Assembly (NCBI GenBank): GCA_947034895.1
Contig: OX344764.1
Coordinates: forward strand, 16,554,001-16,618,000
Source of the DNA: Rhytidiadelphus loreus
Lineage: Eukaryota; Streptophyta; Bryopsida; Hypnales; Hylocomiaceae
Direction: 5' to 3'
Length of the DNA: 64,000 nucleotides
Within the stretch, counting starts at the first letter, position 1; every line of letters starts with the position of its first letter. The position numbers and the translations under genes were made by a program. Positions 12,101 through 24,999 of this stretch are shown here, piece after piece. The notes beneath the pieces were generated by a model that made no database searches, was not told the DNA's origin, and saw only the letters and a list, made by a program, of their open reading frames with translations.

Positions 12101-15100
12101 TTTTGATTATGATTGATCTTCGGAATGATCTTCGGAATGACTCTTCGCAATTGAAAGACCAGAAAGTGACGAACACGGGTGTATACCTTCGTCCTCAGAA
12201 GTTATTGTCTCATCAGGATCATCGTCCATAATGCGTTTTATCATATCCAAAGCTTTCCTGATGAGCTTCTTCTGTATTGTCTTCAGGCTGCTATGTTGCT
12301 GCAACATTTCTCGAGAGACATTCAAAGGCAATGTGTCCGAGTCTACAATACCCTGTCCAAATTCATAAAGCTAGGGTCAGGACATTTATTATTCCTTGAT
12401 CTGAACTCACATTTAAGAAAATTGAGGGATAAAATAAATTTATACCAAAAGTTATGCAGATAAAAATCACTGGAAATTTTCAGGAAAATAGATGTTTTTT
12501 TTGTTTAGATTGTTAGAAAATAGTGAAAACGCTCAAATAAATAAATAAAATAATCCCTTTTTTAACAACTTGATGGAGATAAGATTTCACAAAAGAACTT
12601 ATAGAAAGGTATTTTAGATGGCTAAAAATGCATACACAACAGAGCCTTCTTTGCATCTTTATGGAAGCAAAGGAATTCTTTTTTTTAGAATCCCTTCAAG
12701 GAATAGTTGCAACCTAATAGAGTAACGGCATGGTGTCCAAATTTCCAAGTGAAAATCATCACTTCATACTCATTGAAGTACTAAAAAACTCTAGAATCTA
12801 AATGTGTGACAAATAAGAAAAATTGAGTAATAAATAGTACACTTTTATTAGAAATTACCCAAAGATACAAATTGATTCAAGCAATTTACCTTTCACTTCA
12901 AATATAACCAGCAAAATCCCTAAAAGTTATGCTTAATTTTGTATTGGGCGTGCAACATGTGACTCCAACGCAATTTAACCCTTAAACGTTGAGGAGGACG
13001 TTTGGCTTCCGATGGATGACAAGGAATCCTTGTAGTAGGACAGAAGTTCAACTATATATCCATCCTCAAAACTTTGTTGTCAAAAAGGGACGTCTTCTAT
13101 AGTAGTTTGACTTCCAATGAGTGTTAATTTTTGCTATTTCTTGAGTCAATGATTCACACGGTAATGAAAAGGGATGATTTCCAAGATCACGCCTTTGTCC
13201 TTCAAGGGTCAAGTGTTTCATGCTTTCACCCAAAGCTAACCATGAAGAGTATGAGAATGAGGTTCATTCTTCGCTTTGAGATGATCGACCATCTTTTAAA
13301 CACAAAACAATGGTGAAAAGATCATAATTACCTTTAGAAAAACTAGGTACTTGGGAAGAAGCTCATTGATTTCGTCGGATATGAAGACCCGTCGGACATA
13401 TAGTTTCAATTGTGGTGCGTTTGTGTAATAGCTATCAAACATTTCCTGAGCAGCTGTTGGTGGAATGAAGAGAACAGACTTGAATTCCACATCTCCTTCG
13501 GCGTTGAAGTGTGTCCAAGCTAGAGGCTTATCTTCGTTGAAGTCCTACATGTTCACATAAAAAACAACCCCAAAAATTCATCATAGTCTACAAAACAAGT
13601 CGATAGTAAGGTAGGAGCTCCCAATGGCATCAGTGGACCCAATGGTGTCAATTTCTACTTGTAAATGGTAGTAATTCCATAACTTAAATGTAGGTGGAAG
13701 ATAGAAAGGCTTGTTTTTGTTGACCAAAATGATAAGCCATCTACAAATATCGTCTTGCCTTTTACAATATTTGCTTTTATATTGCTAATTTACACAAATT
13801 AATATAATTGCATTCATCCACAAAATCTATAGTGATCAATATTCAATATAAATAGTTTGGATATAAACCTTTGTCAATGATCGATAAAAGTTGTTATACT
13901 CTTCGGGAGTGATATCCTTTGAGTTTCTTAGCCAAATAGCCTTGACATCGTTCAAAAGTTCCCAATTCCACTCAATACGTTTAACTGTCTTTTCTTCTAA
14001 TTCCACAGGTTTTAAGTGCAAGAGATGTCAATCATGATTAAATTTTATGTATAGCTACTTCAAATGATGCAATTGGTGCGAATCATGAGGACATTTGCAA
14101 GTAACCAAGCAAATATCGTACGCTTTGTTTTTTCAAAATGATCATTCGCAACACTAGGAGAACAAAATACTTTGCAAGAGTAAGTTTTGAACTCACCTTT
14201 TTCTTTACTCGGTATGTCTTTAGTTCCATCAGACTTTTCTTCTTTATCTTCGAGGTCCTCTTCAAAAGATCCTTCCTCAGAGTTTATGTTATCTTCCTTT
14301 ACATTTTCCTCTTCATCATCCACATGATCAGCGACCTCTTTACTTGCCCATAAGTAAATAGGAAAATTAATGAACTGGGAGTATCTTTTCACCAACTCCT
14401 GCAAGACTTATTTAACCCATAAACGACACTGAGGACATTTTTTCGGCATTTTCTACAGTTGTTTGACTTTCAATTAGTGCTTTTGCATTTTTTTAAGCCA
14501 ACAATTCACTCGGTTCCAAAATAATTCATTTCCACAATGACCAACTTGTCGTTTAAGGGTTAAAAGAAAAAGTGAATTTGAATTAATATTAACCCCTAAA
14601 TGCGTAAGGTTTGTTTTGAGCTTCTTGGAATTTGCTCTAAATTGAACAAAATGCTAATATTTTGATAAGTTGTACCAATTTTTTTTGAATTGTAATTGTA
14701 CAAATTCATACTAGACATGTTAGAGATCTCATAGGAAAAAGAAAACACAACAATATCACTTATGGAGTGAAAGATTATAATGTTTGACTATGAGGGTGTT
14801 AAAACTACAAAAGTGATGTGAAATCTTTCAATCCTCTTTTCACAAGTCAAATCTAAAATTTTGGTGACCAAAATAAATATGAGGTTAAAGGGCCTAACAT
14901 GTATAACCCACTCAATTTATGGCTTCTCAAAATCTACTCTATAAATTTTTTAAATGAATTTTGAATGTGATTTTTTCTCCAAGATCTAGTGTATTTGAGG
15001 CTCATTTCCAAGAGCTCTCAACACTACGGGAAGTCAAGATTGCAATGGGTACCCTTGCACAAAATCTTGAATAGAAAAATCACTATCATCTAATTGCAAG

Positions 15101-18100
15101 ATCGGATTTTTGATGCTAAAACTAGACTTCAAGAAGAACTTTCCAAAAATGTAAACTTCTAAAAATAGCAACTTAATTAGGTTTTCTTTTAACTTCAAAG
15201 TTTTGCAAACACCAGATTTGGGTGCCTTGGGCATTTAGGGGTTAATAAGACACATGATGTACATACATCTCTACTACTTGTCCAAGTGTTTCAAATGCAG
15301 TTAAAAATACATACCCACAATTTTTCTTCTGTTGCGTATTCTGCAGCATCCGTCTTCAAATGTATCCTTATTTCAGTTCCCCTGCCTAGTGACTTGTTTT
15401 CAATGTCTTCAGAAATAGCAAAATTTCCATCCGCACTCGACTCCCAAATATATCTATAAAAGAAGGGTACAATGCGTTCAATGCAACTATGCAAATTCAA
15501 ATCTAAACGAATATAACAGTAAACAATCATGTGGCTTTGACATCATCACCAAGATAAACAAAACCAGGAATGTCCATTAAATAATGTTTTTACATTACAC
15601 ATCCTAAGTTGTACACATCCTAAGTTGTAGGATTTTGCCGTAGACAATGTTGTAGCAAAATTAGACTATAATTGCAAAAATTCTTAGATAGCATCATAAA
15701 GAGAAATTTTGGATGGTTCATGGGATAGTATCCGTAGGGTCATGGTAATCAAACAAAGATGTCCCGTGATACACAAAAAAACTCTATGTGACCATAGGAA
15801 TCTTAACCACCACATGAATTATTAAGAGGGAGGATTCTTTTATTGAAATTATCCAATTTTTAATGTAAACCCTATTGAGAATGTGACTTCTTTAAATCAT
15901 ATGAGCAGTAGACTCAATATTCAATTGACATTTTAAGTCACCAATTAAATTCCTATCAGAAACCACTCAACACACAACTTACTGCTTATCATCGTTATGC
16001 TTGCTAATAACCTCAACATAGTCAGCGATCAAGTAAACAGAGTAGAACCCAACTCCAAATTGGCCGATGAAGTTCACATTGCCTCCTTTTTTCATCTGCT
16101 CCACAAAAGCTGCAAATGCACCAAATAATCACCCACTTGTTCATTTAGCTCAATCACGTGTGATGAAGTGGTTTATATGCTACTCTAAATTTGTGATTTG
16201 TATAAATTTGTGATTTGTATACCAAAGTAAGGTAGAATTGCCCATTACTATACAGATTTGTTATCTAGGTATTTTACAAAAGTTATTTCTGAGCTTCCAC
16301 ATTTTTTAAAGATTTAAAAGTTTGAGGGAGAGAAGTCATTTGCAAAAAGAATGAAGACACTCTGACAAGAAGTGAATTTCTTGTGATTCTTCACAAGTGA
16401 AATGTTAAAGCATGAGTAGACCCTTGTTGAAGTATGGGCAAACTCTTGTTAAAGTGTGGGCTAACGTGTCGACTTTTCAAGTGCATTGCCATTATGATTA
16501 TAGGTTGGTAAGATTATGGTAACAGGTGGATCACTGATGCAAATGGGACCATTCCCTAGGTGTCGGAATTGGGTGGATGGTGGTAATGGACACGTCTACC
16601 TTAATATGTAGGGTAAACTATTGCAATATAGAACAAGAATCCATGTTCTTTACATGATGTGCCGGACTTGGCAATAGTGCCAAGATTCTTGATAAGGTCT
16701 TCTTTGGTCATACCAATTCCCCTGTCCTTTATTGACAAGATGTTTTTCTCTTTGTCCATCTTAATCTGTCCACATCAAAACACCAATTAAATATTTTAGG
16801 AATCGACATAGGATTTGTAAGGTTAGAGTGTAGATACGTTGGCTGCAATCAAATGAAGAATATATTAAGTGCAATTTAGCAGCTGGAATTTTCATCTTAG
16901 GAAGAGGGAATCTTTACATGTATATCGAGTTGAGCATTATCTCCTTCACCAAGCAGAGTCTTGTCCGTGAGAGACAAAAATCGAATCTTATCCAATGCCT
17001 ATTCCAAAACATTTCAAATGAAGCCAATGTCACCACCACCACCATTGTACTTACTTGAGTGTAATGAAGGGTAATGCCAAAAGTTATAAATCAAGGTTGT
17101 GAGTAAAATTTTATTTCTTACAGGATCTTGTAAACATCATAAAACGACTCTTCCCCACAATGCATGGGGAAGTTGTTATATGGTTACATTGATCATATGA
17201 AGGCCTTCCTACTATCACAAGGAGTTCACTGAGAGCGTATAAAGACCTTTTCTAAATCATCGGGAAGACTTTTTTGAGTTGTCTAAGAGTTCCTTAAACA
17301 ATGTAATATTACTAAAAGTTTAAGGTACATCTAAACACCGGCTATAAATTCATTGTTTTAGATCAAAGAGACAACACATGCCTATCATTAACATATAAGT
17401 TTCAATACACATGGAAGTTAGGATGCAACATATATCAAGATCTACAGACAGGAAATTAATTGAGAAATTCTTCTTTCTACATTTCTTTATTCACAAGGTA
17501 GGAGTAACCTACATCAGAGGCATTAGATATGAGTTCCCTAAGGAAGACATCTTTGTTGCTGTATAGGGAGTTGATGATGATGTCCATCAATCTTGAAACT
17601 TCTGCTTGGAACTCAAACTTTTCGCTATTACTCCTTTTTGTTGACATGGAATCATGCTCTCTTAAATGACATGGAATAATTCATGTCAAAATAGCAAGGT
17701 GTTATATAAATTGATGAATTGTATGCTTCTACAACAAAAGACATATAAAGGACCGAGTTTGGAGATATTTTTTCATTTCATACAAGAAATGAGACATGAA
17801 AAAAACCTTTCAATGAAGTCTGCATCTGTTGTAGATCCACTAGGAACAACCCCAATTCTCTCTTCAACTTTAGCAAACATACTTCCACTCTCCTCGGTTG
17901 CACCATCTTGTTGAGCATCAACAAGGAAATCTGACAATAAACTCTAGGACAACAATTGTGAGATGGAGACAATGATGTATAAGACACTACCATTCAATAC
18001 TACCAAAAAAATAAAATGATTTCATTCTCCGGTTATTAAATCAGAAAAAAATAATTTAACATTTTCTAGCATTTTAGAGTCTTTAAATGTGTTCATTCAA

Positions 18101-18322
18101 TTTAAGAATAATCTTGCAACATTGTTGCCATTATCAATTTCACGAAGTCCATGACCACAACCACTTTTGATGCACAACATGATTCATGTATCTAAGTATC
18201 AAAACAAAATTACAAAGAATTAACAACCAATATAGAAACTCTTTGTAAAACATACCTTGAATATGAATGTTGGCTAGGGTTAGCAATATGCAGAGTATTG
18301 CAACTATACTAGATCGAGCCAT
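9199..18322 (-). CDS. HSP90.7: endoplasmin / GRP94, ER-resident HSP90 (HSP90.7 type)
   Basis: ATP-dependent chaperone of the ER lumen. Exons: 18322-18256, 17930-17807, 17660-17513, 16998-16918, 16765-16654, 16109-15983, 15453-15315, 14398-14197, 13996-13869, 13544-13332, 12352-12187, 11933-11783, 11543-11393, 11130-10921, 10692-10489, 10385-10152, 9402-9199. They sum to 2661 nt (886 aa) with every phase consistent. Residues 1-22 form a signal peptide. The ATP-binding domain has ELISNASD (106-113, catalytic Glu 106), DRGIGM (154-159) and FGVGFYS (195-201). An acidic linker lies at about 285-330. The middle domain has [11 protein letters not shown] and [13 protein letters not shown]; the C-terminal region has RLADTP and ERIM. 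The protein ends in KDEL after an acidic tail. The start is the ATG at 18322; an in-frame GTG two codons earlier was not used. The exon 9 acceptor has an alternative 3 nt downstream, also in frame. Plant homologues are about 820 aa; the extra length is mostly acidic sequence. Confidence 0.96.
12975..13212 (+). mobile_element. MITE of the TTAACCC-end family, in GRP94 intron 10
   Basis: Begins TTAACCCTTAAACG and ends TTCAAGGGTCAA, the degenerate inverse. The interior is a diverged reverse-orientation match to the 58347-58580 copy (TAGTTTGACTTCCAATGAGTG). It lies wholly within the intron between exons 10 and 11, so coding sequence is not disturbed. Confidence 0.6.
14412..14563 (+). mobile_element. 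MITE of the TTAACCC-end family, in GRP94 intron 7
   Basis: Has inverted ends TTAACCCATAAACG and CGTTTAAGGGTTAA. If the outer TA is the target duplication, this is a 2-bp TA site as in Tc1/mariner-like MITEs. In reverse complement it matches the first 100 or so bases of the element at 58347-58580. No coding capacity. It starts 13 bp from exon 8, so it abuts the 3' splice region of the intron. Confidence 0.7.
14589..15245 (+). mobile_element. 657-bp TIR element, in GRP94 intron 7
   Basis: Perfect 15-bp terminal inverted repeats, TTAACCCCTAAATGC at 14589-14603 and its reverse complement at 15231-15245, flanked by TA-like ends. The termini resemble those of the shorter MITE that ends only 25 bp away, so the two are probably related, but the interiors are not obviously alike. 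Only short open frames are present, so it is non-autonomous. Confidence 0.65.
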
Positions 18323-21300
18323 GGTCACCGAAACAAAGTATAGTTCTTGAAACGCTCCTACGTACCGAAATCCAAAGCAAAGATAGTTGTGCTCTATAAT
18401 AATATTGAATAAAATATTTTTTTACACTTAAAGGGACAACACAAAAACGTGAGCCCTTGTGAAAGAGCTCATCTAAAGTGTTAGATTTGTAGGCATAGGA
18501 GTTGTCATTGTGTTAGTCTTTGAGCACTCTATTTCCATGTCCATATCCAGGGCAATCAACTTCCAATGATGATTGCTTTCTCCACATTTAACACTATTTC
18601 AAGCTATTGCCAAAATTAAGTGCACATCAAAATTGAAATTTTCACTACAATCACATCCAAATACTCAAAAAATACTCAATTCTTTATATGTGACAACAAA
18701 GGGAAGTCCAAATCAAAGACATGCTTGGCAGTGTGAGAAGGGATATATAGCGGTGGCATTTTGGCCGTTAACTAGCGTAGGGACTTTTGTAACAAAGATT
18801 GAAGCTACAACTGAACTATACTAACAATTACAAGTTGTGAGCACTACTTTTTCAAAATAAAACCCTATATTGTGAAGATAAATCCTCATACTCATGATTT
18901 TTAGTGCAAGAATCAACAAACAAGGAATGGTAGAGTATTGTTGAGAACCGAGACATATTTGAGCCAAAGTAAGTTACACCATTTTCATCTATAGCAAAAT
19001 TCAAAATGTAAGCTTATGTGCTCATGGCCATTAATAAAATTAAATTCTTTCACCATGGAGAAATAACAAATGAACTCCAAATTGGAGCTGCAAACTCCAT
19101 ATTTTCTTCTTCATATAACAACAATCCCACATTGTTCACCATTGTACACGATTGTGCAATTTTTGACTTATCATGATCTCTCTAATGCAATAAGAGTTCA
19201 AGGATTGAACATTCAAGCATCTCAAATTAGGGTTGGTAACAAATATTTAGACATTATTTTTGCATTGCTTCAATTTCCAAGCTCAACATTGAAACAATAT
19301 TTAAAACAATAGACATTGTATTTATGCATTTTCAATACCATATTGATTCATTGTGTTGTATAGTATTTCAATGCCCATTGTATTTATATATTTATAATAT
19401 GTAGGTATTTCATCATGGTGTATGCTTCTTTAATGGCCATTGCATATATGCATTTTCAACAACCTATTTTCTTTGAAGTTTCCATTTCTCATTCCATCTC
19501 ATATAAAATTTCAACTAGTCAAGTTGACCCATTTTACTAAAAACTATTATATTTGTATTTATATTTGTATTGATGGTAGTTTGGTAAATAATCAACACTA
19601 CTTAGTAGGAAAGACAACTTTCATTTCAATTCACTTAAAAAAATAATAAATTTCAAATTTTATAATTTTATAAATCTAATAAACTTAATTAATAAAATAT
19701 TTGATATTTCAAATTTCAAATGTAATCATTTCAAATTTAGAAAATTTAAAGATTTGAACCCCCAAAGGACAAAAATCTCTTATAGAGCTTTTTGAATGCT
19801 CAGGACCTGAAGATAGGTTTGTACGAAGTAAATTTTCAACATTATTTTTTGAAACTACTTGTAAAGGTAGAAGCTTATATTAGCTTCTTGACGATGTAAA
19901 TTTTTTTAATAATTTGGTCTTGGATACAAAAGCTAAGTAATTTGAAAATACTTGGACAGCTTAAGGAATCCTTATTAAAGGAAAATTGTAGAGGACATTC
20001 CTATAGTAATGTTCTTTCATTGGTTTTTGTACATTTGAATATGAAAATAACCAAAAATTATTTAATTAGGCCTACAAAAGTACAAAACTAGAAATGACAA
20101 CTAAACCCAAAATATAGTCAAAGAACATTAGGGATTACTGTACTTTACAATCATCCTATAACTTTCCAATTTATTAATTTAGAGATTGGACTTTTTGAAA
20201 ACCTCGTTTTGGATGTTTGGATGCCCAACTTGAATGACTAAAAAGTCCGTTTGGTACAACAAAAGCATAGCTATGGCAATGGTGATGTTGGGAGTTATCT
20301 TTCAACACTATCCATGGAGTTTAATCATCTTTTTTAAAGCTTGAAAACTCCTGCAAAGGTACGTAGATGGGATTTATAAGAGTCCACGCTTTTGTTGTAG
20401 ATCTTTGCATTAACAAGCCATGTACTTCTCCATTTTATTCTAAGGTACAATTCTAATGGCGCTACATGAACTGCAAACATGAAAATTGCAATGTAATGCT
20501 TGATTTAGATTGGAATTGGAGATACTACATGCATACGTGAACATTTTTAGTCTTGTTGGAGCATTGAAATGGTGTGGGATTTTGTACACTCAGCAACACT
20601 CTCAATTCTTGATTGTTTTTAATTTCTAAAGAGATAGTTGATATTGCGTGTTTTTTTATTAATATTTTGTAGTTTTTTAAAGTTTTTGAAAGGGAGAAAA
20701 ATTTTACTTATTGATTGGGTTGTAATGGCACTATATGCACAAATGTTGAAATTTTAGCATTGTGAGCTTGTGCATATATTCTTGGCATATTGTAGGATTT
20801 GTATTATTGGTGATGTGTGTAGTTTATTTTTTGAACAAATTAGATGTTTCAACGTGTCTTTTGATCAAATTTATTATACTAGTAGTTTCGCAAGTTTGTG
20901 AGAGAGAATCTAATTTTGCTTAATAATTTGCTTGTTTGTGAATTATATACTATACTAGATTGACAATGTGAGTTTGTGTGCTTACTCTCTAAGTTTTGCA
21001 TTACTTAACATAGAGCTTGGCAAATTGTCAAAGTTTTGTTGCTTTAGTTTATGGAGATTGGTACTCAAGTAGCAACCAATATCAAATGTGTTTTGGATGC
21101 TTACACAAATGCTATGGTTCAACAAGCTATGGTCACAATGATACAAGAAGACAAGAGTCTCTTGACCTAACATTTGCAAAATATTGTTAGCTTGGAGGTT
21201 GTTATAGTACACACACATGTATGATATTACACTCTAAAATGGAATGAGATTGTTTTGTTTAGGTTTTCTCAAGCACAATGAGGTCCTTGGACCATTCTAT

Positions 21301-22475
21301 GTCCCTAGATGATGAAATTATAAGGTGAAAAATGTAAGTAGCTAAGTTGTGATAAATCATCATCAATAAGACATTTTAACTTTTATTTATGAATTAGAAT
21401 TAGTGAATCTTTGAGATGCTTTTTTGGTAGACCTCTATGTAATCTTGATTTGACAATCTAATAATACACCTATGTCTATTTTGAATAAAACATTTGTACA
21501 TATTACTAATACTCAAATTGTTTTGACCCCGTATTTGGTGAATTTGGCTAAGGATAAATATGTACCTATGTTACTTACATAATATCTCACATTAATAATG
21601 TATTTCATAAATTTGTCATTTAACATGAAAATATGAAACATATCTCTTGCTTTTGACCCATGCTATACAATTTTGATATCCATTTATTCTCTATTTTGTT
21701 GTTGATTACTATTTGAAATGGGAGACAATGACAATCTTCATGCTCCTAAAAGTTTGTAGTAAAATTTTTTTTGGCTATCTCAAATTTGTTGTATTATTGA
21801 GTAGAATGTGGCACATTGACTTTGATCATTTGTTAATCAACCACAATCATCAACAAAGGTTAACTCAAAATGGTATTTGATAAACATTACAATTTTATTG
21901 AAATTCATGTATTCCATTCTATTTGGACACTATTTAATTACTATTTCAAATTAGGTCATTTTGTAATTTACAATTGTAGGAGAATTGTAAAACGTTGTAA
22001 CAATGAATTACTGCACTATTATTTTTTAGCATAATATTGTTGCAATCCAACTAAAACTACTCATCATTCCCCTATTCATATAATGAGTTCTTATTTCAAT
22101 AAAAACAACAATTATTTTTTAAAGGATACAAGGAGCCCTTGTTTCAACATGTTTTTTCATTGTATTAATATAATATTGTAACAACATTGCATGGCATTAG
22201 GTGTTGTTTTTGAATTGTTCAAAAATTGTTTCAATGACATTTTCAATTTGAGATGCTCAATGGATTCCTTCCAATTCTCTTGACACACTCATGAATTCAC
22301 AATCCTTTGTTTGACAAGTGAGAAGACCCTCATTTGTAGAAGACAATTCTTCTACAACATTCGACCCATGACACTTCCAATTTGTTTTATTTAGCTTTGT
22401 AGATGTCTAGCTTTTTGGAATAATCTTGTTGAAGTTGTTGAAGGTGCAATTCCAATTGTGAATTTAAAGCAGTTA

Positions 22476-22610
22476 CAATTGGTAGCACTAGATAGTCTTT
22501 CTCCATTAGGAGGTAATGTAAATTGGTAGCACTAGATAGTCTTTCTCCATTAGGAGGTAATGTAAATTGGTAGCACTAGATAGTCTTTCTCCATTAGGAG
22601 GTAATGTAAA
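22476..22610 (+). repeat. 44-bp minisatellite, three perfect copies
   Basis: Units start at 22476, 22520 and 22564 and read AATTGGTAGCACTAGATAG... through AGGAGGTAATGTA. All three are identical, followed by the first three bases of a fourth. The identity implies recent expansion, or an assembly artefact of the same size. Confidence 0.93.
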
Positions 22611-23342
22611 TTCTCTCATTATGCACCAAGTCGCCAATGATATTGAAGTTGAAGTCGTTGTTGGCTTTCCTCAAGCAATATCTCATAAACTTATGACTAT
22701 TGTGGAATTGACTTGGAACTAGAAGATGATGACCCAATTATATATAATTCCATATGCCATGCAATGAATTCTTGTCTTGTTCTTGTAGTCTTTACAATCT
22801 TTCAGAAATGATAAAAAAAAATACCCTACATTATCCACATTTCCACCTATCAAATTACAATCTACCACACAAACTACAAATTGTTGTGGAGTTCCACTCT
22901 CATATCAATGGCATGGTTCATTGTGAGGAGTAGGTATATTGTCCAACCAAGTGGTGTCGATACAATTTGATATTTTAGTAGTACTTTGATATTTTAGCAA
23001 TACTTATGAAGACATACCTAATCCTATGGTTGTGTGTAATGTACATTGAACAACCAAGAATGTTAAGGCAAGTACAATTTGTTGTAGAGGATTGACCTCT
23101 TTTTTAATTTTTTTTATAGAAGTAGTCTTATAAGAAGCTTATGAAATAGACCAACTTTAATCAAAAGTCATAGGGAAGTAAAATTGGCTAGTAGTATTGA
23201 GGTAGATTGATGATGATTGTAGTACGTGATTACTAATTTGTTGCCACCTTCTATACAAATTGGCAAGGAAACAAGACAATATTTCAGAGCATGATAATAT
23301 CAATATCATAGCATCAATAATATCAATAATATTATTAACCAC

Positions 23343-23930
23343 TATCTTCATATATAAACCACTTCACTACATTTGATGCTCTTCTTGTGTTCAAAAGTAA
23401 TTTCCCTCTAAGTTCTCTCTTGTGTCTATTTTTGGTTTAATAAGAAATGCAAATAATGCCATTTGAAGGCAAATCCCAGCTTATGAATGACCATTTAGGC
23501 CCATCTAAAAGTGAAGTGTCAAAAAACATTGGTAAATAAAAATTGACATTGAACTACAAACATCCACCAACATAAACACCTAGGCAAACAATGACAACTT
23601 GGTGGATGCAAGGTAACTAATGGTAATCAATGCAAATACTAATGCCTAAATGACTACCAAAGTGAATATTGGGCCAACACAAGGTGACCAATGGTGACCA
23701 ATATGGACTCCAACTTTAGGACAAATGTCCAAAAGTTCACCAAATGTCTACAAAGGAGACATCAAAAGGTAGATGCCCAAAAGTCCATCCAACATCCACA
23801 AAGGCAAATACCAAAAGGTGGAGGCTTATGCGACCAATGATAACCACTTCACCGCATTTGGTGTATCTGTTGTGCCTTGAAAGTGATCTCCTTGTGAGCT
23901 CACTCTCGTGCCTATCTTTTGTACATTTGT
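23343..23930 (+). repeat. diverged direct repeats flanking the lectin leader
   Basis: About 85 bp at 23343-23430 (TAAACCACTTCACTACATTTG ...) recur at 23839-23925 (TAACCACTTCACCGCATTTGG ...). The upstream copy is preceded by TATATAAA at 23351-23358, a good TATA box in the sense orientation. The downstream copy lacks that TATA. The pair may be a duplicated promoter and first leader segment of the lectin gene. Confidence 0.5.
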
Positions 23931-23952
23931 ACTTTTTGCCAAGGGTTTACCA

Positions 23953-24999
23953 ATGGAAAGAATATTTCATGTTCTTGGATTGGTGCTTGGTGCATTAATA
24001 GTTTTGCATTTGCATGCATTTGCGGAAGCGTATGAGATTGTTTTTAGCAATGATACTACAACTGACTTCACCAATGGCAAAATTGATGTGCCTGGTTTTG
24101 TGCGTCAAGATTGGCTCTATCTGCCAATTATTGGCTTTTGTGGCTTGGCAGGGAAATTCAACACACTTCACCAAATTGACACTTCTTCAATCCATGGGAC
24201 ATTTTACACCACTTTTGAGTACCTTACATCTGATTGCACGGCGGAGTATAGACGTGACATCAACTCATGCGCCTTACTCACATCTGCCTTTGGAGCGTGC
24301 TTCAATTTCCCGCTTGATAAGAGGATGAACAACCGACCATGGGGCTACTGCTCCAACTTCAATTTCCGAGTCTCCTATCTATGGGTAGCATCTACAAATG
24401 CAGCAACATCATCATTTGACTTCCAAAACACGAAACCCTTGTTAGAATCTAGTTGGGAAATGCCTCCTACATGCTCAAGATATGGCTGCAGAAATAGTGA
24501 TCCCGTAGCCCTTAAATCCATCTACAAGGACATTGCATCGTTGAAAAGGACAAGGCCAGAGCAATCTTGTACATCATCTGGAGGTCGACTGGATACAAGT
24601 TGTAATTGGCGATATTCTAATCTAGTTCCTGTTGCGTGGGATGGAATTCAAAATGTTTTGGTGGCAGGACAAAGCTTGCAATCTTCGGATAGCCTCTACG
24701 CACTTATAATGCAAACAGATTGTAATTTGGTGCTCTACAAGAAAGGGATAGACGGCAAGTACGACTGGAATGCAAAATGGGCGTCATTCTCACAATTCAA
24801 TGACCCATTTACTTACAATTGCTCTATGGATCTTCGACCAAATGGAAACCTAGTGGTGCGGGAACCATCGGGAAAGCCACGTTGGCAAAGTGGAGGCACC
24901 ACATCGTCATTGTATACCAGTGCACTCTCTGTTACTCGTAGAGGTAGTGTGGTTGTAAATGAAATGACCTCTGGTGCCGTTCTTTGGTCTACAAGCTAA
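23953..24999 (+). CDS. secreted protein with C-terminal bulb-type (GNA-like) lectin domain
   Basis: A 348-aa single-exon protein. The start at 23953 (MERIFHVLGLVLGALIVLHL) gives a clean signal peptide ending near AFAEA; an in-frame start at 23908 would add 15 residues before it and is less likely. Residues about 25-220 form a cysteine-rich region (Cys in GFCGLAG, SDCTAEY, NSCALL, GACFNF, GYCSNF and others) that I do not recognise. The last 120 or so residues have the B-lectin pattern. The first sugar-site motif is nearly intact (QTDCNLVLY at about 254-262; consensus QxDxNxVxY). The second (LRPNGNLVV) and third (TRRGSVVV) are degenerate, so at most one mannose site may work. No kinase or membrane segment follows. 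Likely apoplastic; the N-terminal role is unknown. Confidence 0.85.
   Translation: MERIFHVLGLVLGALIVLHLHAFAEAYEIVFSNDTTTDFTNGKIDVPGFVRQDWLYLPIIGFCGLAGKFNTLHQIDTSSIHGTFYTTFEYLTSDCTAEYRRDINSCALLTSAFGACFNFPLDKRMNNRPWGYCSNFNFRVSYLWVASTNAATSSFDFQNTKPLLESSWEMPPTCSRYGCRNSDPVALKSIYKDIASLKRTRPEQSCTSSGGRLDTSCNWRYSNLVPVAWDGIQNVLVAGQSLQSSDSLYALIMQTDCNLVLYKKGIDGKYDWNAKWASFSQFNDPFTYNCSMDLRPNGNLVVREPSGKPRWQSGGTTSSLYTSALSVTRRGSVVVNEMTSGAVLWSTS

Larger units (their letters stand above)
18323..23952. other. AT-rich spacer between GRP94 and the lectin gene
   Basis: No coding region could be supported. A TTC-NN-GAA palindrome (minimal heat-shock-element unit) lies at 18344-18351, 22 bp upstream of the GRP94 ATG, but a single dimer is weak evidence. 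The rest holds a minisatellite (22476-22610) and a pair of diverged direct repeats just before the lectin gene. Confidence 0.45.

Noticed and set aside
15600..15632. 17-bp tandem duplication in a GRP94 intron (ACATCCTAAGTTGTACA)
   Set aside because: Only two short units within an intron; ordinary slippage-scale duplication. Similar ones occur at 12115 and 16190.
18344..18351. Heat-shock element upstream of GRP94
   Set aside because: Only one TTC-NN-GAA unit; functional elements usually need three or more alternating blocks. I also saw no convincing ER-stress element (CCAAT-N9-CCACG).
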